Part shown: piece after piece, positions 32,777-41,610 of the stretch | Position numbering within the stretch: the stretch's first letter is position 1 | How the letters are laid out: the number at the start of each line of letters is the position of its first letter | NCBI GenBank assembly: GCA_012839355.1 | Contig: DUNK01000017.1 | Location: 1 to 48,592 of the forward strand | Reading direction: 5' to 3' | Length of the DNA stretch: 48,592 nucleotides | Source of the DNA: Acholeplasma sp. | GTDB taxonomy: Bacteria; Bacillota_I; Bacilli_A; Acholeplasmatales; UBA5453 | Program-made: the position numbers and the translations under genes | Notes under the pieces: model-generated | What the model was told of the DNA's origin: nothing | Seen by the model: only the letters and a program-made list of their open reading frames with translations | Databases searched by the model: none

Positions 32777-32873
32777 ATTACAAAGTCACTCCATATCTTG
32801 TAATAATTATACATTATTTTTAATAAAAAAGCATCCAAACGTGAACTGACCCTTGTCAAGTAGACACGTAATA

Positions 32874-33815
32874 TTAAAAATAATTAAATATTGAATTTTC
32901 ATTTAAAGTCTGGTACCTAACTTCATTTGGTGACAGGCTTTTTAATTTGCTTTGTAATCTATGATTATTGTAATAGTCAATGTAATTATCGATTCTATTT
33001 CTTAAATCCTGTTCGTCTTTGATTTGAACTCCATAATACATTTCTGATTTTAAAGTTCCCCAAAAGCTTTCTATTGGACTATTATCAATACACCTACCTA
33101 CTCTAGACATTGATTGTGTCATATTCGCTTCATCTAATTTTGCTTTAAAAACTATAGATGTATACTGAAATCCACGATCACTATGGAAAATTGGTGTTGC
33201 TCCTAGATTCTTTTCCATTGCTAAATCAAATGTTTTAAATACTAGGTAATTACTATTTCTATTACTCATCTTATAAGCCACTATCGATTTATCGTATAAA
33301 TCTTTGATTGCACATAAATATAATTTCTTATTTGAATTAGGTATTTTAAACTCTGTAACGTCTGAACACCACTTTTCATTTGAGTAGTGCGCTGTAAATT
33401 CTCTGTTTAATGTGTTTTCACCTATTTGTTCAGGCTTATAAGCTTTTCTGTTTACCTTTTTACGTCTTATCCTAGCTTGGTTATTTGAAAGCTTCATTAA
33501 GCGGTGAATGTAGTTAAGAGAATAGTTTGTACTATTAAACCTATTAATAACCATAGTCATTGATCGATAACCTAATGTTCCTTCAGCTAATGTTTGATAC
33601 TCTGTTATTAATAGAATTAGCTGTTCGTCTAGATATTCTTTTTCCGGTTTCACCCTATTTAGCCACTTATAATATCCTGATCTAGATAATCCAAATAATT
33701 CAGTTAGTTCTTTGATGTTGAACTCTTTGTTTTGACTGAGCTCTTTGATTGTTTGATATTCTGATTCATACCTAACTTTTGAGACTCCCTTTTTAACTTG
33801 GCTTGAATCTCTTCG
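32874..33815 (-). CDS. IS3-family transposase orfB (DDE, by -1 frameshift)
   Basis: The -1 frame is open from the A9C run and reads VRYESEYQTIKELSQNKEFNIKELTELFGLSRSGYYKWLNRVKPEKEY, the usual OrfB N-terminal helix-turn-helix. The integrase core follows with WCSDVTEF, HSDRGFQY and SPIESFWGTLKSEMY (Asp, Asp, Glu). Two heptamers are in phase for the shift: A AAA AAC in 33815-33824 and A AAA AGG at 33788-33794. A GTG at 33653 could start a shorter protein without the first domain. It appears intact. Confidence 0.85.
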   Translation of the reverse strand, partial: RRDSSQVKKGVSKVRYESEYQTIKELSQNKEFNIKELTELFGLSRSGYYKWLNRVKPEKEYLDEQLILLITEYQTLAEGTLGYRSMTMVINRFNSTNYSLNYIHRLMKLSNNQARIRRKKVNRKAYKPEQIGENTLNREFTAHYSNEKWCSDVTEFKIPNSNKKLYLCAIKDLYDKSIVAYKMSNRNSNYLVFKTFDLAMEKNLGATPIFHSDRGFQYTSIVFKAKLDEANMTQSMSRVGRCIDNSPIESFWGTLKSEMYYGVQIKDEQDLRNRIDNYIDYYNNHRLQSKLKSLSPNEVRYQTLNENSIFNYF

Positions 33816-34474
33816 TTTTTTTTTAGAGCTTCGATAGCTCTATTTAATCTAGCTATCTCATTTTCTTTCTTTTGTAGTTCTAATTGTAAACGTTCAACCT
33901 CAGTTAGCGGTTCAATCTTTTCCTTTGGTCTTCCTCTTTTATCAATTAGACCCTCTTCACCATCTTTTAGATATTTTTTAAACCAATTATAAACGTTATG
34001 GTAAGGGACCGAGTATTTATCAGCCGCTCCTTTATAGTCTTTATCGTTATCTAAAACATATTGGATAATTTCTAACTTTTCTTCGCAACTTACTTTTCGT
34101 GCTTTCATGGTATAGACATCTCCTTTAGGATCATAATCTTTTATCTCTATACCTTTATTATACTCAATTATCCATTTTGAAATAGTGGCTCTTGAAGGGA
34201 TCCCATATTTTAAGGCTAAATCCAATTGTGATCCTACTCCATTTAAATACTCTAAAATGACCTTTTCTTTAAACTCTTTTGTATATTTTTTGTTCCTTTC
34301 TTTCTTATCAAAAATACTAGGTCCATACTTTTTATACTGATTTACCCATATTATCATTGTTGATTTAGCAACACTAATTTCTCTTCCAATAGAAGTAAAA
34401 CTTCCCTTTCCAGATAAATATTCTTTGCACGCTTTAACCTTTACTTCTTTACTAAACATTGGTTTTCTACCCAT
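33704..34474 (-). CDS. IS3-family transposase orfA, long form with three HTH modules
   Basis: 256 residues against about 100-175 in most relatives. Three helix-turn-helix segments are seen: FSKEVKVKACKEYLSGKGSFTSIGREISVAKSTMIIW (about 7-43), YTKEFKEKVILEYLNGVGSQLDLALKYGIPSRATISKW (about 64-101) and VSCEEKLEIIQYVLDNDKDYKGAADKYSVPYHNVYNW (about 130-166). A coiled coil (LTEVERLQLELQKKENEIARLNRAIEAL) follows. The tail after the shift site is Lys/Ser-rich. Confidence 0.88.
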   Translation of the reverse strand: MGRKPMFSKEVKVKACKEYLSGKGSFTSIGREISVAKSTMIIWVNQYKKYGPSIFDKKERNKKYTKEFKEKVILEYLNGVGSQLDLALKYGIPSRATISKWIIEYNKGIEIKDYDPKGDVYTMKARKVSCEEKLEIIQYVLDNDKDYKGAADKYSVPYHNVYNWFKKYLKDGEEGLIDKRGRPKEKIEPLTEVERLQLELQKKENEIARLNRAIEALKKNEEIQAKLKRESQKLGMNQNIKQSKSSVKTKSSTSKN

Positions 34475-34605
34475 AAAAAAATACCCCCAAAATAAACTTA
34501 AAATAATTTTTCCTTAATTTTTGTTTATTCAACATATTAAGTATTTTTAATTATTTATCGTGTCTACTTTGGGAGTATCATATCACAAGGTGTTTTTTTA
34601 TTGTT

Positions 34606-35571
34606 TTAAAAGTAGTCTTTTGGATCTAAATTAGCTGAAAGGACTAATAATAGCTTCAAACGCGCCTTTTCGCTAGTTAATGATGAACCACTTAAGGTGC
34701 CAAGTTTACGAAGATGATGGCCGCCACCTTCATATGAATAAGAACCTTTAACCATTCCCATCGGACACCTAGATGTTATGACAACCGCAATGTTGTTGGC
34801 AATAGCATCTTTTATTTTATTTGCGACAGCAACTGTAACATTACCACGCCCTAAAGCTTCGATAACAAGCCCATTAACACCTTTATCAATATAATAATCG
34901 ATGATTTCACCGTCTGAACCACTAACAACTTTTACAATCTCAACTTTTTTATTGATAGAAGTTGGTTTAATCGTTTCATTTTTATAAGTAGCCTCACGAT
35001 AATAGTGAACAGTACGCTCATCAACAATGCCTAAAGGGCCAAATTCTAGCGATTTAAACGTATCTAAGGCGATTGTATGTGTTTTTTGAACCTCAACAGC
35101 AGAGTTTATCTCATCATTTAAGCAAACGAGAACCCTTCTATCAGCAGAATTTGGATCTAAAGCGACTAAAATAGCAGAGATTAAGTTGGATAGTCCATCG
35201 TAACCGAACTCATCAAAGCTTCTCATTGAGCCTGTAAGAACAATCGGAATAGGTAAATCAGTATATAAGTCTAAAAAATAGGCAGTTTCTTCCAAAGTAT
35301 CCGTTCCATGGGTTATGACAACCCCGTCAATTTTCTTGTTTTTATATTCTCTATCAATAATCTTACCAATTTCTAACATGTCATTAGGAGTAATTGAAGG
35401 GCTTGGAAGTACAGAATATAAAATAAATTCAAATTCAGCCTCTGGAATCTTTGGTCGAATCTTTTCTAATAACTCTAAATGATTATCATGTAAAATACTT
35501 TTCGTTTTCATTTCGTCAGAACTCATAGTAATAGTTCCACCTGTAAAAATTATTAAAATTGTCTTACCCAT
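34606..35571 (-). CDS. ansA: L-asparaginase, type I-like (cytoplasmic)
   Basis: 321 residues. IIFTGGTITM at the N-terminus carries the nucleophilic Thr, and VVITHGTDTLEETAYFLDL holds the second Thr-Asp pair. There is no signal peptide, which favours the cytoplasmic type. It hydrolyses asparagine to aspartate and ammonia. GGAGGGG precedes the ATG, and TATAAT is at 35591-35596 on the minus strand. A second IS element starts about 26 bases past its stop. Confidence 0.92.
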   Translation of the reverse strand: MGKTILIIFTGGTITMSSDEMKTKSILHDNHLELLEKIRPKIPEAEFEFILYSVLPSPSITPNDMLEIGKIIDREYKNKKIDGVVITHGTDTLEETAYFLDLYTDLPIPIVLTGSMRSFDEFGYDGLSNLISAILVALDPNSADRRVLVCLNDEINSAVEVQKTHTIALDTFKSLEFGPLGIVDERTVHYYREATYKNETIKPTSINKKVEIVKVVSGSDGEIIDYYIDKGVNGLVIEALGRGNVTVAVANKIKDAIANNIAVVITSRCPMGMVKGSYSYEGGGHHLRKLGTLSGSSLTSEKARLKLLLVLSANLDPKDYF

Positions 35572-35619
35572 TTAGATCCCCTCCAATTTAATTATAGCAT
35601 ATTCAAAAATTATTATCTT

Positions 35620-36080
35620 AAGAAGAATTAATAAAAATTTGCAATTTTAAAATGCTTCAAAACCTATAGAATACACACCACCACCTCAAAGAACCCTAAA
35701 TTAAGACCAAAAACTTTCCACACACAATCCACAATTATGCATTTATCGCATACGCTCGGCGCAATCAATTGGTTTACATAATATACATTATAGGAACTAA
35801 TTACAATATCTATAACTTGTCCTTCTTGAGTTTCAACATAGTTGTAATTTGTGTTTTATATAGTTTATCAGCCTTGTTTTAGTTGGTTTCGTTTGATTAA
35901 ATGTGCCATTAAATTGTTTTTTGTATAGTTTAAACTTTTATTCCTTTTGTTCGGTGCAATTTGAGTAAAGTTTAGGTGCACTTATCTCCGTCCAACACTT
36001 TAAAATGATTTTATTATAGATTTGCTTATTTTCTTCTGCTACTACTACTGCTGCCATAGGTATGTGTGTCTTTTTTTTAA
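35620..36080. other. Gene-poor spacer of about 460 bases
   Basis: I find no intact gene, RNA or clear repeat. On the minus strand 35664-35855 is an open frame of about 63 codons (YVETQEGQVIDIVISSYNVYYVN...) with no start codon, which may be a decayed fragment or chance. Short AC-rich patches (35680-35735) differ from the neighbouring composition. Confidence 0.4.
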
Positions 36081-36082
36081 AA

Positions 36083-36117
36083 TAAAAAAAGTGATTCGAA
36101 AATTTCAAATCACTTTT
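36083..36117 (-). terminator. Terminator of the parE-parC-kinase-Fic unit
   Basis: On the minus strand AAAAGTGATT, loop, AATCACTTTT then T run. Confidence 0.85.
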
Positions 36118-37177
36118 AATCTGAAAACAATGAAAGTTGTTCTGGTTTAAATCCTCTGTCTTTTTCTTCCAACCTCTGCCACTGTGAGCTCCTACCTTTT
36201 CCGAGAGGTCTAATGATTCCTTTTTTCCTTAACTCTTGTAAAGTCTTATTTATTGTCGATTCACTAATGAGTGGCAATTGTTCCCTAATATCACTTTTCT
36301 TAAAAATGCTCGGCCCATGATAAATCATATATTCTACACTATTTGATTTATTCATAGTTAATTCAAATTCGTATGCATGTTCTTTAATTCTAACTAAGGC
36401 ATTCAATTCTTCAATAACATTTACAAATATTCTAATTAATGAGTCAGTTTGACTAAGACCATTTTCCCAATCATAATTCGCTTGGCTTAATGCTGTTCCA
36501 AACCTTTCTTTATATTCTTTAAACACTTTAAAGAAACTTTCATAACGGAAAACTTGGAATTCTTTAGCTAACATTGTATATATAAGTATCAATCCAATTT
36601 TTTCATTATATTTATTAAACGGCTCTATCTTGATGAAATCTACATAAAAGTTAGCCACAATTACTAAATATTCATATTTATTGCTTTTTCTTACTGAATG
36701 ATACTGTTCAATTAGTTTTTCTAATTGTTCTCTACTTGAATGGTCTTCAAATGTTTTAACTATTGATCTAGATCTAGTGGCTTGTTTGCGAAGTTTAACA
36801 TCACCAACACCTCTATATAGAATAGTTGAAAGGTCTATTGCTTCGTTTGCGTTTAAAACAAACTCTTTAGCTGACTCTTGAATTTTCATCAACGCTTCTT
36901 TAATATTTAATAAAAACTTCTCATCATTATTCTTTGGAACATAATCCTTTTTGAAGTCCGCAAGCAGTCTTAAGCGCGTAGGTGTGATGTTTAACTCAAA
37001 TATTTCGCCTAATGCAATTGTATCATCTTCAATTGTCTGTTTGGCCATCACTTCATCATCACGTTCAAAAAACTCTTTATAATAAGAGGCTCTCCCTTTG
37101 TTTTCATAAAGTTTGAAAAGTTTCATCATTAAAGTGTTTGTTATTTGAATTCTATCCATGTTTGTTAAACACTTCAT
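36116..37177 (-). CDS. Fic-fold protein with decayed catalytic motif, winged helix and C-terminal QLSLF
   Basis: 353 residues. The helical order and blocks YRGVGDVKLRKQATRS (121-136), EQYHSV and YVDFIKIEPFNKYNEKIGLILIY follow the Fic fold, but the HPFxxGNGR motif reads IEPFNKYNEKIG (184-195). The catalytic His, the Gly-Asn-Gly turn and the Arg are gone. The N-terminal inhibitory-helix position reads AKQTIED. RYESFFKVFKEYKERFGTAL matches the helix after the motif. A winged helix (about 285-335) and GFKPEQLSLFSD end the protein; QLSLF (347-351) is the canonical sliding-clamp-binding pentapeptide. GGGTGAG precedes the start. It lies 17 bases after the nucleoside kinase and shares its transcript. 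Confidence 0.75.
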   Translation of the reverse strand: MKCLTNMDRIQITNTLMMKLFKLYENKGRASYYKEFFERDDEVMAKQTIEDDTIALGEIFELNITPTRLRLLADFKKDYVPKNNDEKFLLNIKEALMKIQESAKEFVLNANEAIDLSTILYRGVGDVKLRKQATRSRSIVKTFEDHSSREQLEKLIEQYHSVRKSNKYEYLVIVANFYVDFIKIEPFNKYNEKIGLILIYTMLAKEFQVFRYESFFKVFKEYKERFGTALSQANYDWENGLSQTDSLIRIFVNVIEELNALVRIKEHAYEFELTMNKSNSVEYMIYHGPSIFKKSDIREQLPLISESTINKTLQELRKKGIIRPLGKGRSSQWQRLEEKDRGFKPEQLSLFSD

Positions 37178-37194
37178 CTAACTCACCCTTTCTT

Positions 37195-38826
37195 TTAAAA
37201 GACGCTTTTGCCGATAAACTCCCTTAAAATTGAGTTGTTTGGAACAACTTCATCATCTATTTCTAAGAAATATTTTAAGAATTTTAAGAGTTTATTAGCT
37301 GTAATAAAGTATTCTGATTCACGATCAATACTTCTTAAACTCTTATAAGCGTGTTTCTTTAATACTAAAAACTCATATGTTAACTCACTATTAAACACAT
37401 AATCAGCTTGCTCCTGGAATGGATAAATCCATCTAAACTCACCCGCACGAACACTTTCCCACATAGCTAATGTGTCTTCAGCACTTGAGTTTCTAAACTC
37501 TTGATCTCTAACCATTCTTCTAAGCAACCTTAAATCTGTAAAACTAATTGGGTTGTGATTATCGATGTGTAATTGTGTTTGTGGTGCGATAAAAATCTTA
37601 TATTTTTGGTTGATTGGAATCCCTGGAGTTAATCTATCGTTTAACGCGTGAATTCCTTCAATAATAATTGGTGTATCTTTATCTAACTTAATCTTTTCTC
37701 CCCATTCTCTGAAACCTGTATTAAAGTTAAAGACTGGTAGTTGAACTTCTTCATTACTAATTAATTTAGTTAAATGTTCGTTAAATAAATCAATATCAAT
37801 CGCTTCAATGTGTTCTAAATCTGGTTTTCCATCTTCATCAAGCGGCGCTTCGGCACGTGGTCGATAATAATCATCAATCGAAATCATATATGGTTTAATA
37901 CCTCTACTTAAGAGTTCGATTTTTAATCTTTTTGAGAAAGTTGTTTTACCACTTGAAGAAGGTCCAGCAATCGCAATCAGTTTAATATCTTCAATATTGC
38001 TTGAAATTAATCTGCCTAATTCAGCTAATTGACGGTTATGCTTGTTTTCGCACATATTTACAAACTCAACTTGTAAATCATCTTCTACATAACGGTTAAT
38101 TCTTGCGATTGTATCGCCATCAATAATTCTGCTCCATTTTGCTGCCTCTTTAATAGTTTTAGTAAAGATTGGTGCATCATCAAATGGAGGTATATTACCG
38201 TCTGCATCACTTCTAGGATACTGAATCATAAATCCTGGGTGATATAATCTTAATTTAAACTTATTTAAATAACCTGTTGAAGGTACCATATAACTAAACA
38301 TATAGTTTTGATAACCTTCACAAATATAGTTATTAACATATTTTTCTTCACGATATTTTAAAATATCAATTTTATCGTAATGACCAGCTTCTTCATAGTT
38401 TTTTATCGCTTCATCAATCGGCACTCTCAGCCTTTTAATCGGCAAATCTAAACTTATCAACCTTTGAACTTCCTTAGCGATTTTATCTAACATATGGTTA
38501 GAAAGCGGTAAATTTAAATCGTGAATTTCCGCTAATATAGATCTTGAGATTGAATAGTTATATATAACTTTAGCTGATGGGTATAAGTTTTTAATTGCCA
38601 TTAAAATGACATATCTTAAACTTGCTTCATATATTCTTGAAACCTCTTTGTTAGTTAAATCTAAAAAGTCTAATGTTGCATTAAATTTCAATTTAAATGT
38701 TAATTCTCTTAATCTATTATTAACTAACGCTGCATAAGCAATAATATTTCTATCATTTTTAATTTCTTCTAAAGTTGTCCCTTTTGGATAACTATATTCC
38801 TCGTTATTTATAATTACTTTAATCAT
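37195..38826 (-). CDS. Nucleoside (uridine) kinase with TGS domain
   Basis: 543 residues. A TGS domain (about 1-60) and a ThrRS second-domain-like segment with the HDLNLPLS...-type region (about 70-200) precede a phosphoribulokinase/uridine kinase domain. That has Walker A IAGPSSSGKTTFSKRL near 290 and the family block SIDDYYRPRAEAPLDEDGKPDLEHIEAIDIDLFN. IIIEGIHALNDRLTP follows. It is a widespread Firmicutes fusion; the TGS/editing-like part has unclear purpose. It starts 3 bases after parC. Confidence 0.88.
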   Translation of the reverse strand: MIKVIINNEEYSYPKGTTLEEIKNDRNIIAYAALVNNRLRELTFKLKFNATLDFLDLTNKEVSRIYEASLRYVILMAIKNLYPSAKVIYNYSISRSILAEIHDLNLPLSNHMLDKIAKEVQRLISLDLPIKRLRVPIDEAIKNYEEAGHYDKIDILKYREEKYVNNYICEGYQNYMFSYMVPSTGYLNKFKLRLYHPGFMIQYPRSDADGNIPPFDDAPIFTKTIKEAAKWSRIIDGDTIARINRYVEDDLQVEFVNMCENKHNRQLAELGRLISSNIEDIKLIAIAGPSSSGKTTFSKRLKIELLSRGIKPYMISIDDYYRPRAEAPLDEDGKPDLEHIEAIDIDLFNEHLTKLISNEEVQLPVFNFNTGFREWGEKIKLDKDTPIIIEGIHALNDRLTPGIPINQKYKIFIAPQTQLHIDNHNPISFTDLRLLRRMVRDQEFRNSSAEDTLAMWESVRAGEFRWIYPFQEQADYVFNSELTYEFLVLKKHAYKSLRSIDRESEYFITANKLLKFLKYFLEIDDEVVPNNSILREFIGKSVF

Positions 38827-38829
38827 TGT

Positions 38830-41610
38830 TTATTCCTCCCAATCATCAAACAAAGATAATTTTTTAATTTTCATTTTCGGTTCTTTTTTAACTGACGCTA
38901 CCTTTTCTGGCGCCTTTTTAACTGTTTCAGTGGCAGAAACAACCTCTTTTTCAATAGGCTTTTCTTCCTCTATTTCATCTTCATCAAAATCAATGTTTTC
39001 ATCTTCAATTATATCATCTATAGTTTCATCCTCCTCACTAACTGAATCTTCTTCATTTTCTGCTCGTAAAAGTGCTAGTTCTCGCTCTTTTTCTAACTCT
39101 TTTTCTCTTTTGATTCTTTCTTTTTCAAGCCTTTTTAAAGATTCAATTAACTCATAGTCAGGTTCCTCAGGGACCTGTTCAAGATTAATAAAGAGTGTTT
39201 TTGAATACTTATTGTTGCTTAAATAAGGTCTTCCGTATTCCGCTACTGAAGGTTTTAAATCTTTAACAAAAGTATCTAAATAACCTTTCTTAGCAGCAAC
39301 TAAGACTCTAGCATTTTCTTTTTTCTGTTCCTTTGAAAGTCTTGCAGCATCCATAACGTAGTGTGGATTTCTTGATCTATCTTCCCATAAAGTTGTTGTA
39401 GCGCGAAGTCTACCTGAAAGCGGAAAATAATCAACTTTTTCTCTTCTTATATGACCTCTTTGCGAGATAATTAATAGTTCATCATCGCTTTTCGCATATA
39501 AAGCTGTTGCAAGTTCGTCTTTTTTATCTAATTTTAAAGCGTTAACGCCTGAGGTTTGAACGCCATAGATTGGCACTTCCTCCTGCAGCATTCTTAAACC
39601 TTGACCACGTTTTGTAAGAACGATGATATTGTTTTTAGTACCGATATCAATACTAGCCAATTCATCATTTTTACTAATATTCATTCCTTTAATTAATCTT
39701 GAATATCTAGAGACTTGATATTCTTTTAATGGCGATTGTTTAATTTTACCTTTTTTAGTAGCCATTAAAACATTAGTATCTTCGTCAAAATCTTTTATAC
39801 AAAAGACTTTAATTACATATTCATCTTTATCAATCGGAATAATATTATTAATATAAGTTCCTAAATCTCCCCAGCGATAATCTTCAAGTTCAAAAACCGG
39901 TTTATAAATATAATTACCTCTTGTTGTAAACATTAGTAAGACATCGTGAGTGCTCACATCAGCATCAAACATTAATGCATCATTTTCTTTTAGACCAATT
40001 GTTTGACTAGCTTTAAAACTTCTTAAACTTGAGCGCTTAATATAGCCATCTTTTGTAACCGCAACTCTAACCTCTTCTTCGCTAATCAACTCTAATTTAT
40101 CAATCTTCAATTGTTCAATTTCTTCTTCAATTTCAGTCTTGCGATCTGTTCCAATATTTCTAATAACTGCTCTTAATTCTTTTTTGATTAAGTTAAGTAG
40201 CATTCTTTCACTTGATAAGATTTCTTTTAATTCTTCGATTTGTTTTTCAAGATCTTTTTGTTCTTTAATAAGAGCGTTAATGTCTGTTGAACTTAATCTA
40301 TATAATTGTAAAGTTACTATCGCTTCAGCTTGCAGTTCAGTAAACTCAAATTTTTTCATTAAATTTTCTTTTGAGTTTTGTTTGTTTTTAGATGCTCTAA
40401 TTGTTCTAATTACATCATCTAAAATACTAACCATCTTAATTAGCCCAAAAACGATATGTAATCTTTTTTCTGCCTTATTCAAAATAAAGTTACTTCTATT
40501 AGTAATAACTTCTTTTTGGTGATTAATATAACTATCTAAGATATCCAAAACGCCCATTAAAACAGGTCTTTGTTGGTTAATCGCAATCATATTATAGTTA
40601 AAACTAATTTGCATTTCTGTATTTTTAAGCAAGTAGTTTAAACAGTTTTCTACATTAGCATCTCTTTTTAAATCAATTGCAATTCTTAAACCATCTTTAT
40701 CTGTTTCATCTCTTACTTCAGCGATATCTTCTAATTTTCTACTAAGTCTAATATTATCAATAGCTTTAACTAAATCACCTTTATTAACTTCATAAGGAAT
40801 CTCAGTAATAACTATTCTATTTGTATCTTTGCTAATTGATTCTATTTCAGTTTTGCTTCTAACAATTACTCTACCTCTACCAGTTAAAAAAGCTTCTTTA
40901 ATGCCTTCTTTTCCTTGAACGATACCACCTGTTGGAAAATCTGGCCCAGGCATTATTTCAATTACTTCATCAACTGTCATAGTTGGCTTGTCAATCCTTC
41001 TAATAGTCGCTAAAAGAACCTCTTTTAAGTTGTGAGGTGGAATTTTTGTTGCATAACCAGCAGAGATTCCGCTCGCACCATTAACGAGTAAATTAGGAAA
41101 TTTAGCTGGTAAAACAGTTGGTTCTAATTCTTCATCATCAAAATTAGGAATGAAAAGAACTGTTCTTTTATCAATATCTTCTAATAGTGCTTCAGCTTCT
41201 TTAGTTAAACGCGCTTCAGTATAACGCATTGCTGCAGCAGAGTCGCCATCGATTGAACCATTATTTCCGTGCATATCAATTAAGCATACGCCTTGTTTCC
41301 ATTCTTGGCTCATTCTTACCATTGCATCATAAATAGATGAGTCACCGTGTGGGTGATATTTACCCATGACTTCGCCAGCAATTCTTGCAGATTTTTTATA
41401 AGGCGCACTGCTAGTCATACCCATCTTATACATTGCATATAAAATTCTTCTTTGAACCGGCTTTAAGCCATCTCTTACATCTGGTAAAGCGCGTTCTTGA
41501 ATAATATATTTTGAGTATCTACCAAATCTATCGCCTAATATATCTTCTAAGTTTTCTTCTATAACTTTTGATTCAATAAATTCATCTAATTTGTTTCTTT
41601 TTTTGCTCAT
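38830..41610 (-). CDS. parC: DNA topoisomerase IV subunit A
   Basis: 926 residues. ERALPDVRDGLKPVQRRILYAMYKMGMTS (about 37-65) and the active Tyr in AAMRYTEARLT near 131 identify the breakage-reunion domain. The C-terminal pinwheel domain follows (about 500-810). Parallel position with parE and the absence of a GyrA box support ParC over GyrA. The last about 110 residues are an acidic low-complexity tail (ENEEDSVSEEDETIDDII...) ending KKLSLFDDWEE, whose LSLF resembles a clamp-binding motif. It overlaps parE by 4 bases. Confidence 0.95.
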   Translation of the reverse strand: MSKKRNKLDEFIESKVIEENLEDILGDRFGRYSKYIIQERALPDVRDGLKPVQRRILYAMYKMGMTSSAPYKKSARIAGEVMGKYHPHGDSSIYDAMVRMSQEWKQGVCLIDMHGNNGSIDGDSAAAMRYTEARLTKEAEALLEDIDKRTVLFIPNFDDEELEPTVLPAKFPNLLVNGASGISAGYATKIPPHNLKEVLLATIRRIDKPTMTVDEVIEIMPGPDFPTGGIVQGKEGIKEAFLTGRGRVIVRSKTEIESISKDTNRIVITEIPYEVNKGDLVKAIDNIRLSRKLEDIAEVRDETDKDGLRIAIDLKRDANVENCLNYLLKNTEMQISFNYNMIAINQQRPVLMGVLDILDSYINHQKEVITNRSNFILNKAEKRLHIVFGLIKMVSILDDVIRTIRASKNKQNSKENLMKKFEFTELQAEAIVTLQLYRLSSTDINALIKEQKDLEKQIEELKEILSSERMLLNLIKKELRAVIRNIGTDRKTEIEEEIEQLKIDKLELISEEEVRVAVTKDGYIKRSSLRSFKASQTIGLKENDALMFDADVSTHDVLLMFTTRGNYIYKPVFELEDYRWGDLGTYINNIIPIDKDEYVIKVFCIKDFDEDTNVLMATKKGKIKQSPLKEYQVSRYSRLIKGMNISKNDELASIDIGTKNNIIVLTKRGQGLRMLQEEVPIYGVQTSGVNALKLDKKDELATALYAKSDDELLIISQRGHIRREKVDYFPLSGRLRATTTLWEDRSRNPHYVMDAARLSKEQKKENARVLVAAKKGYLDTFVKDLKPSVAEYGRPYLSNNKYSKTLFINLEQVPEEPDYELIESLKRLEKERIKREKELEKERELALLRAENEEDSVSEEDETIDDIIEDENIDFDEDEIEEEKPIEKEVVSATETVKKAPEKVASVKKEPKMKIKKLSLFDDWEE

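Larger units (their letters stand above)
32847..34580 (-). mobile_element. Second IS3-family insertion sequence
   Basis: The tips TGACCC... (32847) and the complement TGATAC... (34580) share AAGTAGACACG and match at 16 of 22 positions. Beyond the tips GTGA is also mirrored on both sides, so the exact ends could be a few bases out. Length is about 1734 bases, long for this family because orfA is long. No target duplication is visible. It is unrelated to the element at 27178 beyond family level and lies between an asparaginase gene and the DUF402 gene, breaking no coding sequence. Confidence 0.85.
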
